The translations under genes and the position numbers were made by a program. Under the pieces are notes generated by a model. It saw only the letters and a program-made list of their open reading frames with translations, was not told the origin of the DNA and did no database searches. A stretch of 64,000 nucleotides of DNA from Candidatus Leptovillus affinis (GTDB lineage Bacteria; Chloroflexota; Anaerolineae; Promineifilales; Promineifilaceae): NCBI GenBank assembly GCA_016705235.1, contig JADIYP010000003.1, positions 62,001-126,000 on the forward strand, in the 5' to 3' direction. Each line of letters begins with the position of its first letter. Position 1 is the first letter of the stretch. Positions 43,594-52,746 of the stretch are shown here, piece by piece.

Positions 43594-44793
43594 TTAGCGG
43601 TTAATTTTGTGGATGTCCAATAGAGACGGCCGTTCCCCATCAGCCATTAAGCCGGTCACGCCAGCACCCGACACGGCCATTACGCGGCTGGGAGCAAAAT
43701 AGGGGAAGTCGAACTGTACCGCGTCGCCGGCTGCCAGACCGGGCAGGGGCATAAGCCGCGCCGTGAGCGGTTTGCCCAGGCGTGTGGCCAGCATGGCCAC
43801 ATCCAGCAAAATGCCCGCCAGACTGGCCGCGTTGATGTCGCCGGGCAGCGGCACGGTGTCCAGCCCTACGCCGCACACGGCCGCGTAACTCAGCAAATCC
43901 TGCACGGTGATCAGGCCGTCACCGGCGCGCTGTGCCAGGATGCTGTCTTCCAGCACCGGCAGCATCAGGCCGGAGAAGCCGCAGCGCGGGAAGCGGGCGC
44001 GGCCAAGCGCCTCGGTCACAAATCCGGCGGCGAACAGGCTGCCATGCGCGCCAAGGTGGGGCAGGCCGAGCGCTTCCAGCGCCCCGGCCAGGCTTTTGTC
44101 CGCTGTGGGATAGGGGGCCAGGGAGAAATCGAGGCCGCGATAGACCAGGCCGTACTGCGCCGCCAGTTCGGCGGCGGGGGCGCTGATGGCTGCGGCGGCC
44201 GTTTCGATAGCCGCGACGAGATTGGCGCGGGCGTCGGCGAGGGTGCGGCTGGCGGCGATGGCGGCTTGCGCCAGATCGGCCGCTTCGATGGCCAGAGCAA
44301 AGCCGGGCGCGCCGCCATCGTGGTAGGCCACCGGAAAGAAGGGGGAGCCGGGCGGGCAGTTGGCCAACGCCGCGAAGTAGAGATTGCCAAAGCCGTTGGC
44401 TTGCAGCGTGCTGATTTGTTGGATGAGGCGGGCGATTTGGTGGCAGCGGGCGGGGGAGATACGGCCGTTGCCATCGGCAATTTCGGCCGTCACAAACAGG
44501 GCGTCGCTTTGGCTCAGGATGCGCGGGATGGCTGCCAGCCAGGTCGGGTCATGGTCCAGTTGCACGGGGCCGAGGCTGGCGTAGTTGAAGCCAAGGGCGG
44601 CGAGGTGAGATTGGAGATTGGAGATCGCAGCGTTGAGATTGGCGAGCGACAGCCAGTCGGGAAAAGGCGGGAAGGCGGCGCGGGTGGATTGCACCGGATA
44701 GGGGAAGGCGGCGCGCCCGGCGGCCAGGAAATGGGCCACGTTGTCCGGCAGCGCGCCCCAATTGCTAAAGACGGTGATTGAGCGAATGTCCAT
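43594..44793 (-). CDS. DUF711 (PFL-superfamily) protein
   Basis: 399 residues. 'FSGLMLPVLEDSILAQRAGDGLITVQDLLSYAAVCGVGLDTVPLPGDI' is the DUF711/UPF0210 signature. Family members resemble glycyl-radical enzymes in fold but lack a radical site; function unknown. Around residues 53-62 the sequence 'AAISNLQSHL' is encoded by GGAGATTGGAGATT repeats (44600-44640), an in-frame repeat insertion. It lies just upstream of murE in a likely operon. Confidence 0.82.
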   Translation of the reverse strand: MDIRSITVFSNWGALPDNVAHFLAAGRAAFPYPVQSTRAAFPPFPDWLSLANLNAAISNLQSHLAALGFNYASLGPVQLDHDPTWLAAIPRILSQSDALFVTAEIADGNGRISPARCHQIARLIQQISTLQANGFGNLYFAALANCPPGSPFFPVAYHDGGAPGFALAIEAADLAQAAIAASRTLADARANLVAAIETAAAAISAPAAELAAQYGLVYRGLDFSLAPYPTADKSLAGALEALGLPHLGAHGSLFAAGFVTEALGRARFPRCGFSGLMLPVLEDSILAQRAGDGLITVQDLLSYAAVCGVGLDTVPLPGDINAASLAGILLDVAMLATRLGKPLTARLMPLPGLAAGDAVQFDFPYFAPSRVMAVSGAGVTGLMADGERPSLLDIHKINR

Positions 44794-44810
44794 GTGGGTT
44801 TTGTTGTGGG

Positions 44811-44892
44811 ATACACGGATTTAACGGATTTGACGGATGAACGCGGATTTTATCCGTGAAAATCTGGCCAATCCGTGTTATCCGTGTACCAA
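44811..44892. repeat. CACGGATT repeat
   Basis: ACACGGATTTAACGGATTTGACGGATGAACGCGGATTT and its partial reverse complement ATCCGTGTTATCCGTGTACC fill the gap between the gamma-glutamyltransferase stop and the DUF711 start. A second copy is at 46500-46551. Confidence 0.7.
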
Positions 44893-44895
44893 TTA

Positions 44896-46485
44896 TTAGG
44901 CTACGGCCGTTGCGCCGCCTCGTCGGTTGTCACCGGCGGCTACGAAACGGCCGTTGTCGGTGCGGGAGACGCTGTGCGCGCCGCCAAAGTAGATGCTGCG
45001 GGTTGGCCAGCGGTTGACTGCGTAGCCCAGGGATTCGAGTTCGGCGACGGCCGTTTCATCATACCCATGTTCGCACTGCAAGACGCCGTTTTCGATGTGT
45101 ACGCGGGCGGTGTTCACCGCATCGTGCAGCGGCAGGCGAAAATCAAGCAAATTGCTGAGCACTTGCAAGATGGCGCTGCGAATGCGCACGCTGCCGCCGC
45201 TGCCCAGCACCAGCCGCGTCTGCCCATCCTTCAGGACGATGGTGGGCGTCATCATGGTCGGCAGGCGCTGCCCGGCGGGGCGGGTGTGGAAACCGTTGGG
45301 GTGCAAATCTTCCTCGCCGAGCATGTTGTTGGGGATATAGCCGGTGCCTGGCACAACAAATCCGGCCGATTCCCCGGCCGTCGTGGTCAGGCCGACGGCC
45401 AGACCGTCGCCATCAATGACGCTGAGGTGGCTGGTGTTGTTGGCGCTTTTCGGTTCGGCGGGACCGGCGGAGGGCGTTTTTTCTGCCAGGGCGGTTTCGA
45501 TTTCGTCGTGGTAGCGGGCGATGAAACTGTCACTCAGGAAATGGGCCAGCGCTTCGTCGACCGGCAGCGTCTCGCTGCTGTGGTCCCAGTGGGTGCGGGC
45601 GCGGCTGGCGGCGGCCATCACTTCATATAACAACTGGAGGTGGGCGGCTGAGCCGTGCCGGAGGTGGCGCACGTTGAAGCCGGCGAGCAGCTTCATGGTG
45701 AAGGCAGTCAGGACGCCGCCGGTGGAACTGGGCGGGGGCAGCAGCAGCTCGAATTCGCGGTAAGGCAGGCGGATGGAAGGCAGTTGGCGCACGTCGTAAT
45801 GGGCTAAATCGGCGGCGGTGAGCAGGCCGCCGTGCGCCTGCTGGTCGGCGAGGATGGCCTGGGCGAGACGGCCGTGCCGCGCATAATCCGCCCCTTCCAC
45901 TGCCAGCACCCGCAGCGTGTCGGCCAGGTGGGGAATAAAGAGACGCTCGCCAGGTTGGATGATACGGCCGTTGGCGGCAAAAATTTCACGCATCCCGGCG
46001 GTGTGGGTATACAACGGAGCCAGCAGCTTACAGGTATCGGCCTGGAACGGCTCGATGGCCGTACCTTCTTCGGCCAGTTTGATGGCTGGTTGCAGGAGCG
46101 TGGTCAGAGGGAGACGGCCGTGGTTGCTGGCCAGGGTGCAGAGTCCGGCGATGTTGCCGGGCACGGCGACGGAGGCGCGGCCCAGGTGGAAACTCTGGGT
46201 GGTCGCGCCGAAATCGATGGTGACAGCCTGAAAATCCATCTTGGCGGGCGGACGGCCGTCTAGCCCAGGGGTGGTGGAAAAGAAATCGTAGACGAAGGAA
46301 CGGCCGTTTTGCGGGTCGAAAATGTGGGCGATGCCGCTGCCGCCCAGGTGGACCACGCCGGTTTCGGCGATAAACGAGGCGAAGGCGGCGGCGACGGCGG
46401 CGTCTACGGCGTTCCCGCCCTGTTGTAGGATGGTGGCTCCGGCAACGGCCGTTTGCGGCCCGCCGGCAGAAATAACTCCTGGCAT
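44896..46485 (-). CDS. ggt: Gamma-glutamyltransferase family protein
   Basis: 529 residues. The N-terminal 'MPGVISAGGPQTAVAGATILQQGGNAVDAAVAAAFA' is the family start, and T351 in 'NNTSHLSVID' is the autocleavage threonine that becomes the nucleophile. 'GSGGSVRIRSAILQV' lies near the C terminus. No signal peptide is seen, so it would be cytoplasmic unless the start is further upstream. It could cleave glutathione-like gamma-glutamyl amides or act as a cephalosporin-acylase-like amidase. AGGAG precedes the ATG. Confidence 0.88.
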   Translation of the reverse strand: MPGVISAGGPQTAVAGATILQQGGNAVDAAVAAAFASFIAETGVVHLGGSGIAHIFDPQNGRSFVYDFFSTTPGLDGRPPAKMDFQAVTIDFGATTQSFHLGRASVAVPGNIAGLCTLASNHGRLPLTTLLQPAIKLAEEGTAIEPFQADTCKLLAPLYTHTAGMREIFAANGRIIQPGERLFIPHLADTLRVLAVEGADYARHGRLAQAILADQQAHGGLLTAADLAHYDVRQLPSIRLPYREFELLLPPPSSTGGVLTAFTMKLLAGFNVRHLRHGSAAHLQLLYEVMAAASRARTHWDHSSETLPVDEALAHFLSDSFIARYHDEIETALAEKTPSAGPAEPKSANNTSHLSVIDGDGLAVGLTTTAGESAGFVVPGTGYIPNNMLGEEDLHPNGFHTRPAGQRLPTMMTPTIVLKDGQTRLVLGSGGSVRIRSAILQVLSNLLDFRLPLHDAVNTARVHIENGVLQCEHGYDETAVAELESLGYAVNRWPTRSIYFGGAHSVSRTDNGRFVAAGDNRRGGATAVA

Positions 46486-46983
46486 AGTTGTCTCCTACGA
46501 AAATAGGACACGGATTGACGCGGATGAACGCGGATAAGAATCCGTGTAATTTTCATTTATGGTGTTGAGCCTGTGCTCATGTCGTCTTCTTAGAATGTTA
46601 CCGCAGAGTGCGGAGAACGCAGAGAAATAAAGGGTTTTGGGATAACCCATTCTCCAAATGTGCGTAAAACGACGATCAGGCATAAGTGTACCAATTTGGG
46701 GAAGAAATGCAGGGATCGATTCGGCGATTCGTTTTGAAATTGGTCTGTTTTGGTACAGATGAGGTATTGTCATCTGGTGGCGGTTTACTTTATGATTAAC
46801 CCCACATTTTTTATCCGTATCCCCGTTTTATTTTTATGGTTCTTTAGGAACTCAGGGGGTTGACAGCCCCTGATGCGTGATGCGTGATGCGTGACCAGAG
46901 AGGTTTCACGCATCACGTATCACGCATCAGACCAAACCCCATGAAATCCCAAAGACCCTTTTTTATCTAAGTGAGGTTTTATC
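46486..46983. repeat. Repeat-rich gap before the pilin gene
   Basis: 498 bp without a gene. It holds a CACGGATT repeat (46500-46551), the word CGCAGAGTGCGGAGAACGCA (46602-46621) and the 46837-46955 leader block, whose centre is a GATGCGTGA hairpin (46871-46929). The leader block is the near-copy of 1408-1521. Confidence 0.75.
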
Positions 46984-47406
46984 ATGAACGAATTATTGCA
47001 GAAGCGCAGAGATGAGGGGCAAGGCCTGGTTGAGTATGCCTTGCTCCTGATGCTGGTGGCGGTCGTTATCATCGCCATTTTAACCATTTTAGGGCCGCAG
47101 GTTGGTGAGGTGTTCAGCCGGGTCAGCAGTTCGTTGGGCGGCGGCGGCGGGGGCATTGCCAGTGTAACGGCCGTGCGCAGCAACGGCGGCCAGGGCAATA
47201 ATGTCAGTGTGACAGTGACGGTGAATTCGCCCACGACGATTACGGCCGTTGATTCGCAAAGTAATCATACGGCCGGGCCGGTCAACTGCACCAGCACTTG
47301 CACCCTGACGGTGTCTCGTGTGGGGCATCACGCTGGAACCATTACCGTGACCAGCAGTGATGGAGGGTCTTCATCGGCCGGGTATGGTCCGCGCATTGAT
47401 GATTAG
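46984..47406 (+). CDS. Flp/Fap-type pilin with long C-terminal tail
   Basis: 140 residues. Residues 1-50 are a class III Flp pilin: charged start, then 'GQGLVEYALLLMLVAVVIIAILTIL' with the Gly, Glu5-like and Tyr residues of the prepilin site. Typical Flp pilins end near residue 55-60; here a Gly run is followed by about 80 residues of Thr/Ser/Val-rich beta-like sequence with two cysteines. No tad assembly genes are in the window. GAGG precedes the ATG. It may be a minor pilin or a displayed adhesin. Confidence 0.8.
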   Translation: MNELLQKRRDEGQGLVEYALLLMLVAVVIIAILTILGPQVGEVFSRVSSSLGGGGGGIASVTAVRSNGGQGNNVSVTVTVNSPTTITAVDSQSNHTAGPVNCTSTCTLTVSRVGHHAGTITVTSSDGGSSSAGYGPRIDD

Positions 47407-47417
47407 GCCCGCTTCAG

Positions 47418-47518
47418 GTATCTTCTCAATATTTCGGGGTGTCGTCGTGCGGAATGGCATTCCGCACGGTCGGATTAACAATCCGACCTACAAATTTCCC
47501 AACTTTTTGAGAAGATAC
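47418..47518. mobile_element. 101-bp MITE-like element with nested hairpins
   Basis: Terminal arms GTATCTTCTCAA (47418-47429) and TTGAGAAGATAC (47507-47518) are perfect inverted repeats. Inside are two further hairpins, GTGCGGAAT-GGC-ATTCCGCAC and GTCGGATT-AAC-AATCCGAC. No coding capacity. Mobility is inferred from structure only. Confidence 0.55.
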
Positions 47519-47550
47519 AAACGGTGGCAATCCGTTGGATAATCGTCCTC

Positions 47551-47587
47551 AAAATCCCCGGCGCTGCTCCAGCGCCGGGGATTTTTT
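47551..47587 (+). terminator. Terminator after the pilin gene
   Basis: AAAATCCCCGGCGCTG pairs with CAGCGCCGGGGATTTT around CTC, followed by TT. The remaining bases to 47812 carry an AAACCC/GGGTTT repeat (47738-47795) and no gene. Confidence 0.88.
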
Positions 47588-47812
47588 GATTTTGGCGGGC
47601 GGGTGAGACTGGCTCAAAATGGGCTGCGTCATTGCGCCAGTCCCATCCCCAAAACAGTCGCCAATTTTGCCCAGGCATGATACAGTCGCCAGCCGATTTG
47701 GGATGTTGGCATGTTGCCATTCAGGTTTCTCTGGGAAGACCCTAAGGGTTTAAGGTCCAAAAGGTCTAACTTCTCAAGAGAAAACCCTTTGGGTCTGTAT
47801 TGTTGCGTTGGT

Positions 47813-50542
47813 ATGAAAAGATTTGCCCGAAAACTGTGGCCCTGGCTGGCCTTTTTGCTCCTGATTGGCCTGTTTCTGGCTCCGGCGCTGCCGCCGGGTA
47901 AGGTTTTGCTGCCCCTGGATGTGGTGACGCAAGTCTGGCCGCCCTGGCAGCAGCCCAACCAGGCCGTCAACGTCCACAACCCGCTCATCACCGATGTCGT
48001 CGATTACATCTACCCCATCAAAGCGTTTGTCGCCGAGCAGGTGAAGCAGGGGCGCGTGCCGCTGTGGAACCCCTACGTGTTGGGCGGCTACCCGCTTACT
48101 TATAACACCCAGGCCGCCCTGTTTTACCCCCTGTCGCTGTTTTATTACCTGCTGCCGCCGGTTACGGCCGTCGATTGGGTCATCTTTGCGCAGTTATTTT
48201 TGGGCGCGGTTTTCATGTTCGCTTTTTTACGCCAACTGCGGCTGCGGCCGGTGGCCGCCTGGGTGGGCACGGCCGTTTTCCTCTTCAACGGCATGATGGT
48301 GGTCTGGCTGGAGTGGCAGGTTGTTCATGCGGCCGTTCTCTGGCTGCCGCTGCAACTATTGTGCATCGAACGCATCGCGGCAAAACTGGGCCGCGGAACC
48401 GAACGCAGCGCGAAAGAAAATTTTTGGGCCGCCGCGCCGGAGGCGGTGGTCGGAGCGATGGCCTTTGCCCTGCCCTGGTTGGGCGGGCATTGGAATTGGG
48501 CGTTGTACGGCAGCCTGACGGCCGTTCTCTATGCCGCGTGGCGCTGGTGGCCGGTGGTCGGGCAGGCTTATCGGCGGCGCGATTGGGCGGCGGGGCGCTG
48601 GCTGCTGGGCACGGCCGTGACTCTGTTTGGGTTGGGCGTAGCGCTTAGTCTGGCGCAAGTGCTGCCCGCCTTCAACTACTTGCAGCGTGGCCACCGCACA
48701 CCATTCACATTCAGCGAATCGCTCAGTCTGGGGCTGAAGAGCACGGCCGTTACCGCCCTGGTTCCGGACTTTTTTGGCAATCCTATCCATCACAACTGGT
48801 GGGGCCACACCAATTACAACGAAATCACTTTTTACGCCGGTCTCCTGCCGGTGTTTCTGGCGATTTTGGCTGTAGTCTTGCGGCGCGACCGGGTGACCGG
48901 CTTTTTTGCCGCCTGGGGCGGTTTGGGGCTGTTGTGGGCGCTGGGCACGCCGGTGTATGGCCTGCTGTATGTGCTGCCGGTGTTCAACGGTCTGTGGCCG
49001 AGCCGGGCGATGACGGTGGTGCTGCTGTGCACGGCCGTTCTCAGCGCCATCGGTCTGGACACGCTGCTGGAACCGGATGTGGATTGGCGGCGCGTGCGGC
49101 AAACGGCCGTTCTCACGGCCGTTGGCATGATGGGCATCGTGGGCGGTTTTCTCGTCTGGTATCGGCCGGAGATGGCCGGATTGCGCGCCGATTTGCTCTG
49201 GTTTGGGCTGTCGCTGCTGGTGAGCGTGGGCTTGTTGTGGCTGGGGCCAGGGCGGCTGCGTCCGGCGGGATTTGCGGCGGCGACGGCCGTGTGGATTGTC
49301 ATCGAGTTGTTCTGGCTGGGCCACGACTATAACCCGGTGGGTCATGTGGCCGATTTATATCCGCCAACGGCGACGGCCGCTTTCCTGCACGCCGATCCCG
49401 AGCCACTGCGCATCACCACGCTGCCGCAGGGGGTGGCCTACCCGCCCAACACCGCCCTGCAAGACCGCCTGCAAAACATCAGCGGCTACGAACCGGCCAT
49501 TTTGCAAACGATGGTCGATTATGTGCAGGCCGCCGAGGGCGGCGAGGCGATCTATTTTGAGCGCGTGCTGATGCCTTTGCGCGGGCTGGATTCGCCGCTG
49601 ATTGACGCGCTTAACGTGAAGTATGTGGTGACGATCAGCGATTGGTACGAGGAAAATTCGGTGTTGGGGCAGGCGCAAGAGGTGGTAGATGGTTGGCAGG
49701 CGTTGGCGGCAACGGCCGTTACCCACCCCTTCTCCGTGCCCGACGCCGGTCTGCACCGCATCGACATTCCCCTGCGACCCGGCGACCCGGCCGGAACCGT
49801 CACCGTGCGCGTCTTGTCGGCCGATGGCGGGCAGGAATTGGCCCACGCCAATTGGGACGCCGGCCAGCCGCTGGTGGATGGCTGGGCGAGTTTTTATTTT
49901 GGCGCGTTCCCTTCTGAGTGGGGGCGCGACTTTGTGCTGGCGGTGACGGTTGACGGGGCGGGGGAAACGGCCGTAGGCCTTTCGGCGGCGGGTCTGGCGT
50001 TTCGCAGCTATTACCTGCCGCGCCCGGCGTTGGTGCATGAAGAGGGCAAAACGCGCATTTACCTTAACGAAGGCTATTTTCCTCGCGCCTACGTGGTGGG
50101 GCGGGCCATGCCGGCGGCGAATGCCGCCGAGGCGCTGGCTCTGGCGCAGCAATACGCCGATCAGTTGGCGCAGGTGGTGGCCCTGGAAACGTTTGGACAG
50201 GAACCGCCGCAGTGGGTAACGGCCGTTACCTCCGCCAGCCAGGTGGCCATCAGCCGCTACGATTTGAATGAGGTCACGCTGGAAGTAAACCTGGACGATG
50301 CCGGCTTTGTGGTGCTGGCCGACACGTATTATCCGGGCTGGCGGGCGGCGGTGGATGGGCAGGCGACGGCCGTTTACCGGGCAAACAGCGTGGTGCGGGC
50401 TGTGTATGTCCCGGCGGGCCAGCACACGGTGACGTTTTCCTTTTGGCCCTGGGATTTTGTGGCGGGAACGGCCGTTTCCGCCGCAGCGCTGCTGCTTGGC
50501 CTGGCATTGTTGGCCTGGAGCAGGTGGAGAATGCGGCTGTGA
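47813..50542 (+). CDS. YfhO-like polytopic membrane protein (GT-C fold)
   Basis: 909 residues from the ATG at 47813, upstream residues being repeat-encoded. A first helix and a large loop with 'QVWPPWQQPNQAVNVHNPLITDVVDYIYPIKAFVAEQVKQGRVPLWNPYVLGG' mark the YfhO/GT-C class; about 12-13 helices follow, then a beta-rich extracytoplasmic domain (about 560-870) and a last helix. YfhO proteins glycosylate lipoteichoic acid in Gram-positives. The role here is likely sugar transfer from a lipid carrier outside the membrane. It overlaps the next gene by 4 bp. Confidence 0.82.
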   Translation: MKRFARKLWPWLAFLLLIGLFLAPALPPGKVLLPLDVVTQVWPPWQQPNQAVNVHNPLITDVVDYIYPIKAFVAEQVKQGRVPLWNPYVLGGYPLTYNTQAALFYPLSLFYYLLPPVTAVDWVIFAQLFLGAVFMFAFLRQLRLRPVAAWVGTAVFLFNGMMVVWLEWQVVHAAVLWLPLQLLCIERIAAKLGRGTERSAKENFWAAAPEAVVGAMAFALPWLGGHWNWALYGSLTAVLYAAWRWWPVVGQAYRRRDWAAGRWLLGTAVTLFGLGVALSLAQVLPAFNYLQRGHRTPFTFSESLSLGLKSTAVTALVPDFFGNPIHHNWWGHTNYNEITFYAGLLPVFLAILAVVLRRDRVTGFFAAWGGLGLLWALGTPVYGLLYVLPVFNGLWPSRAMTVVLLCTAVLSAIGLDTLLEPDVDWRRVRQTAVLTAVGMMGIVGGFLVWYRPEMAGLRADLLWFGLSLLVSVGLLWLGPGRLRPAGFAAATAVWIVIELFWLGHDYNPVGHVADLYPPTATAAFLHADPEPLRITTLPQGVAYPPNTALQDRLQNISGYEPAILQTMVDYVQAAEGGEAIYFERVLMPLRGLDSPLIDALNVKYVVTISDWYEENSVLGQAQEVVDGWQALAATAVTHPFSVPDAGLHRIDIPLRPGDPAGTVTVRVLSADGGQELAHANWDAGQPLVDGWASFYFGAFPSEWGRDFVLAVTVDGAGETAVGLSAAGLAFRSYYLPRPALVHEEGKTRIYLNEGYFPRAYVVGRAMPAANAAEALALAQQYADQLAQVVALETFGQEPPQWVTAVTSASQVAISRYDLNEVTLEVNLDDAGFVVLADTYYPGWRAAVDGQATAVYRANSVVRAVYVPAGQHTVTFSFWPWDFVAGTAVSAAALLLGLALLAWSRWRMRL

Positions 50543-52680
50543 GCGCCAATCGCTGGTTGGGTCTGATTTTGGCGGTGTACGTTGTTTTGGGCGCGGCGTA
50601 TGCCTGGATTGTGCCACTGGGCGAAGCGCCCGACGAGATCGACCATTTTCTCTACGTGCGCCATCTGGTCGAGCAGCGCGCATTCCCGGTCATGTACCCC
50701 ATCGCCGCCGACAACGACACGATGGAGGCCAATCAGCCGCCGCTGTTTTACCTGCTCAATGCGCTGGTGACTGCGCCGTTTCCCATGACAGCCTCGGCCG
50801 ATTTCCCGCTGAACGCCTGTTACACCTTCGACCCCCACGACGGCGGGCGGGCGCATTTTTACCTCCACCAGCCCGCCGAACAAAATCCCCTGGCCGCCGA
50901 TTATCTCGCTTTTCGCGTAGCCAGATTGGTGTCTGTGCTGTTGGGCGCTTTGACGGTGTGGCTGGCTTACCGGCTGGGGCGGCAGATGGTTCCGGGCGAT
51001 ACGCGGGTAGGGCTGCTGGCGGCGGCGGCGCTGGCGTTTAATCCGCAGTTTGTGTTTATGACGGCCAGCGTGAACAATGATGTGTTAACGGCCGTGCTCG
51101 GGGCGGCCCTGGTGTGCGTGTCGGTGCAGGCGGCGCTGAAACCACGCCGTCGCCTGTTTGTGCTGTTGGGCCTGCTGATGGGGCTGGCGCTGTTGACTAA
51201 ATTTGCCCTGCTGGCCCTGTGGCCGCTGCCGTTTTTGGCCGCTGGGCTGGCCTTGTGGCGCGGGGAACGGCAAACGGCCGTGTGGGGCGGAGTGGCGGTA
51301 GGCGGTCTGCCGGTGCTGACGGCCGGCTGGTGGTATGCGCGGGCGGCGCGGTTGTATGGCGATCCGCTGGCCTGGGAAGTGCATTTGCAGGCCAAAGGAT
51401 CGGAAGTGCTGCGCACAACCCCCTTTACGCTGGCCGATTTGCGCGAGTTTGCGGTGATCCATTTCCAATCATACTGGGCCTGGTTTGGCTGGCTGAAAAT
51501 TCAAGCGCCAGGGTGGGTGTATGGACTGTTGGTTGCGTTTACGGCGGCGGCGGCGGTGGGCGTGATTTTGGTGCTGAGAGATTGGCGATTGGAGACTGGG
51601 GATAGGAAACTCTTCAGTGTCCAGTCTCTAATCTCTAGCGGTCCTGTTTCGGTGACGGCCGTTCTCTTTAACATCCTGGCGGTAGGCGCGATTTATGCCT
51701 CGCTGCTGCGCTATATCCTCACCATTAACTGGTCGGGCTACCAGGGGCGGCTGGCGTATGCCGCCGCCGCGCCGGTTGCCGCGCTGTTGGGGTTGGGCTG
51801 GCAGCGCGTGGCAAGCCGGGCAAAGGGTAAGCCAGGGGCGCTGACGGCGCTGCCGGCGGTCGGATTGGCGGCGTTGACGATGGGGTGTCTGCTGTTTTTG
51901 CTGCGTCCGGCGTATGCGCGACCGGCTTTGTTTACGCCGCCGGTTGATTGGGCGCGGGTTTGTCAGACGACCGGCAGCGGGTTTTACGTGGAAGCGGTGG
52001 AAATGCCCCGGTCTGTTTTGCCGGGCGCGACACTGCCGATTACCGTGGCCGGGTATGGGCTGACTGACGGGCAGGCGGCGGTGGAAGCGGCGCTGCTGGA
52101 TTGGGATGGAGGGGTGTTGGCGACAACGGCCGTCACCCTGACCTGGACGGCGCACACTCCCCTCAGCCAACCCATTGCCCTCGCCGTGCCGGAAGGAACC
52201 CAACCGGCGCGCGGGCAGGCGGTTTTGTTTGTGGCCGGCGAGCGGGTGGATTTGGGCTGGGTGAAGATTGCGCCATTGGCGGGCGAAACGGCCGTGCCGT
52301 CTCACCCACTGACCGCCAACTTTGGCGATCAGGCGGCGCTGATCGGGTACGATTTGCAGCCAGAGGGCGCGGACCTGCGGCTGCGGCTGTATTGGCAGGC
52401 GCTGGCTCCCATGGCCGTGGATTACACCATGTTTGCCCACCTGCTGGGCGCCGATGGCGAATTATTGGCGCAGCATGATGCGCAGCCGGGGAACGGCCGT
52501 TACCCCACAACCATCTGGGATAGTGGCGAAATAGTGGTGGAGGAAATTGTTTTGCCCGTGCCGCCGAACACCGTTCCGGCGCGTATTGCCGTCGGGTTGT
52601 ACCGGCTGGATACGTTGGAACGTTTGGTTGTGGTGGGGGGTGATGAGGGGGAAACGGCCGTGTTCCTGCCGATTCCATAG
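50539..52680 (+). CDS. GT-C-like membrane protein with repeat-derived loop
   Basis: 713 residues from the GTG at 50539 (GTGA overlap with the previous stop). 'PLGEAPDEIDHFLYVRHLVEQRAF' just after helix 1 has the Asp-Glu pair of GT-C glycosyltransferases; the layout resembles DUF2142. About 11 helices precede a beta-rich C-terminal domain. Residues about 346-368 are encoded by a GGAGATT-family palindrome (51577-51645) inserted in frame between two helices. Coupled to the YfhO-like gene, it probably works on the same glycan. Confidence 0.75.
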   Translation: MSANRWLGLILAVYVVLGAAYAWIVPLGEAPDEIDHFLYVRHLVEQRAFPVMYPIAADNDTMEANQPPLFYLLNALVTAPFPMTASADFPLNACYTFDPHDGGRAHFYLHQPAEQNPLAADYLAFRVARLVSVLLGALTVWLAYRLGRQMVPGDTRVGLLAAAALAFNPQFVFMTASVNNDVLTAVLGAALVCVSVQAALKPRRRLFVLLGLLMGLALLTKFALLALWPLPFLAAGLALWRGERQTAVWGGVAVGGLPVLTAGWWYARAARLYGDPLAWEVHLQAKGSEVLRTTPFTLADLREFAVIHFQSYWAWFGWLKIQAPGWVYGLLVAFTAAAAVGVILVLRDWRLETGDRKLFSVQSLISSGPVSVTAVLFNILAVGAIYASLLRYILTINWSGYQGRLAYAAAAPVAALLGLGWQRVASRAKGKPGALTALPAVGLAALTMGCLLFLLRPAYARPALFTPPVDWARVCQTTGSGFYVEAVEMPRSVLPGATLPITVAGYGLTDGQAAVEAALLDWDGGVLATTAVTLTWTAHTPLSQPIALAVPEGTQPARGQAVLFVAGERVDLGWVKIAPLAGETAVPSHPLTANFGDQAALIGYDLQPEGADLRLRLYWQALAPMAVDYTMFAHLLGADGELLAQHDAQPGNGRYPTTIWDSGEIVVEEIVLPVPPNTVPARIAVGLYRLDTLERLVVVGGDEGETAVFLPIP

Positions 52681-52691
52681 AGAAAAGATGC

Positions 52692-52739
52692 ATGATGCGT
52701 GATGCGTGATTTGCCATCACGCATCACGCATCACGCATC
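52692..52739. repeat. GATGCGTGA hairpin between convergent genes
   Basis: CATGATGCGTGATGCGTGAT pairs with ATCACGCATCACGCATCACG. It lies between the convergent GT-C gene and the beta-propeller gene. Confidence 0.75.
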
Positions 52740-52746
52740 CATCAAA

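Noticed and set aside
49355..50683. Minus-strand frame of 442 codons opposite the YfhO-like gene
   Set aside because: Arg/His/Gln-rich antisense shadow without start signal.
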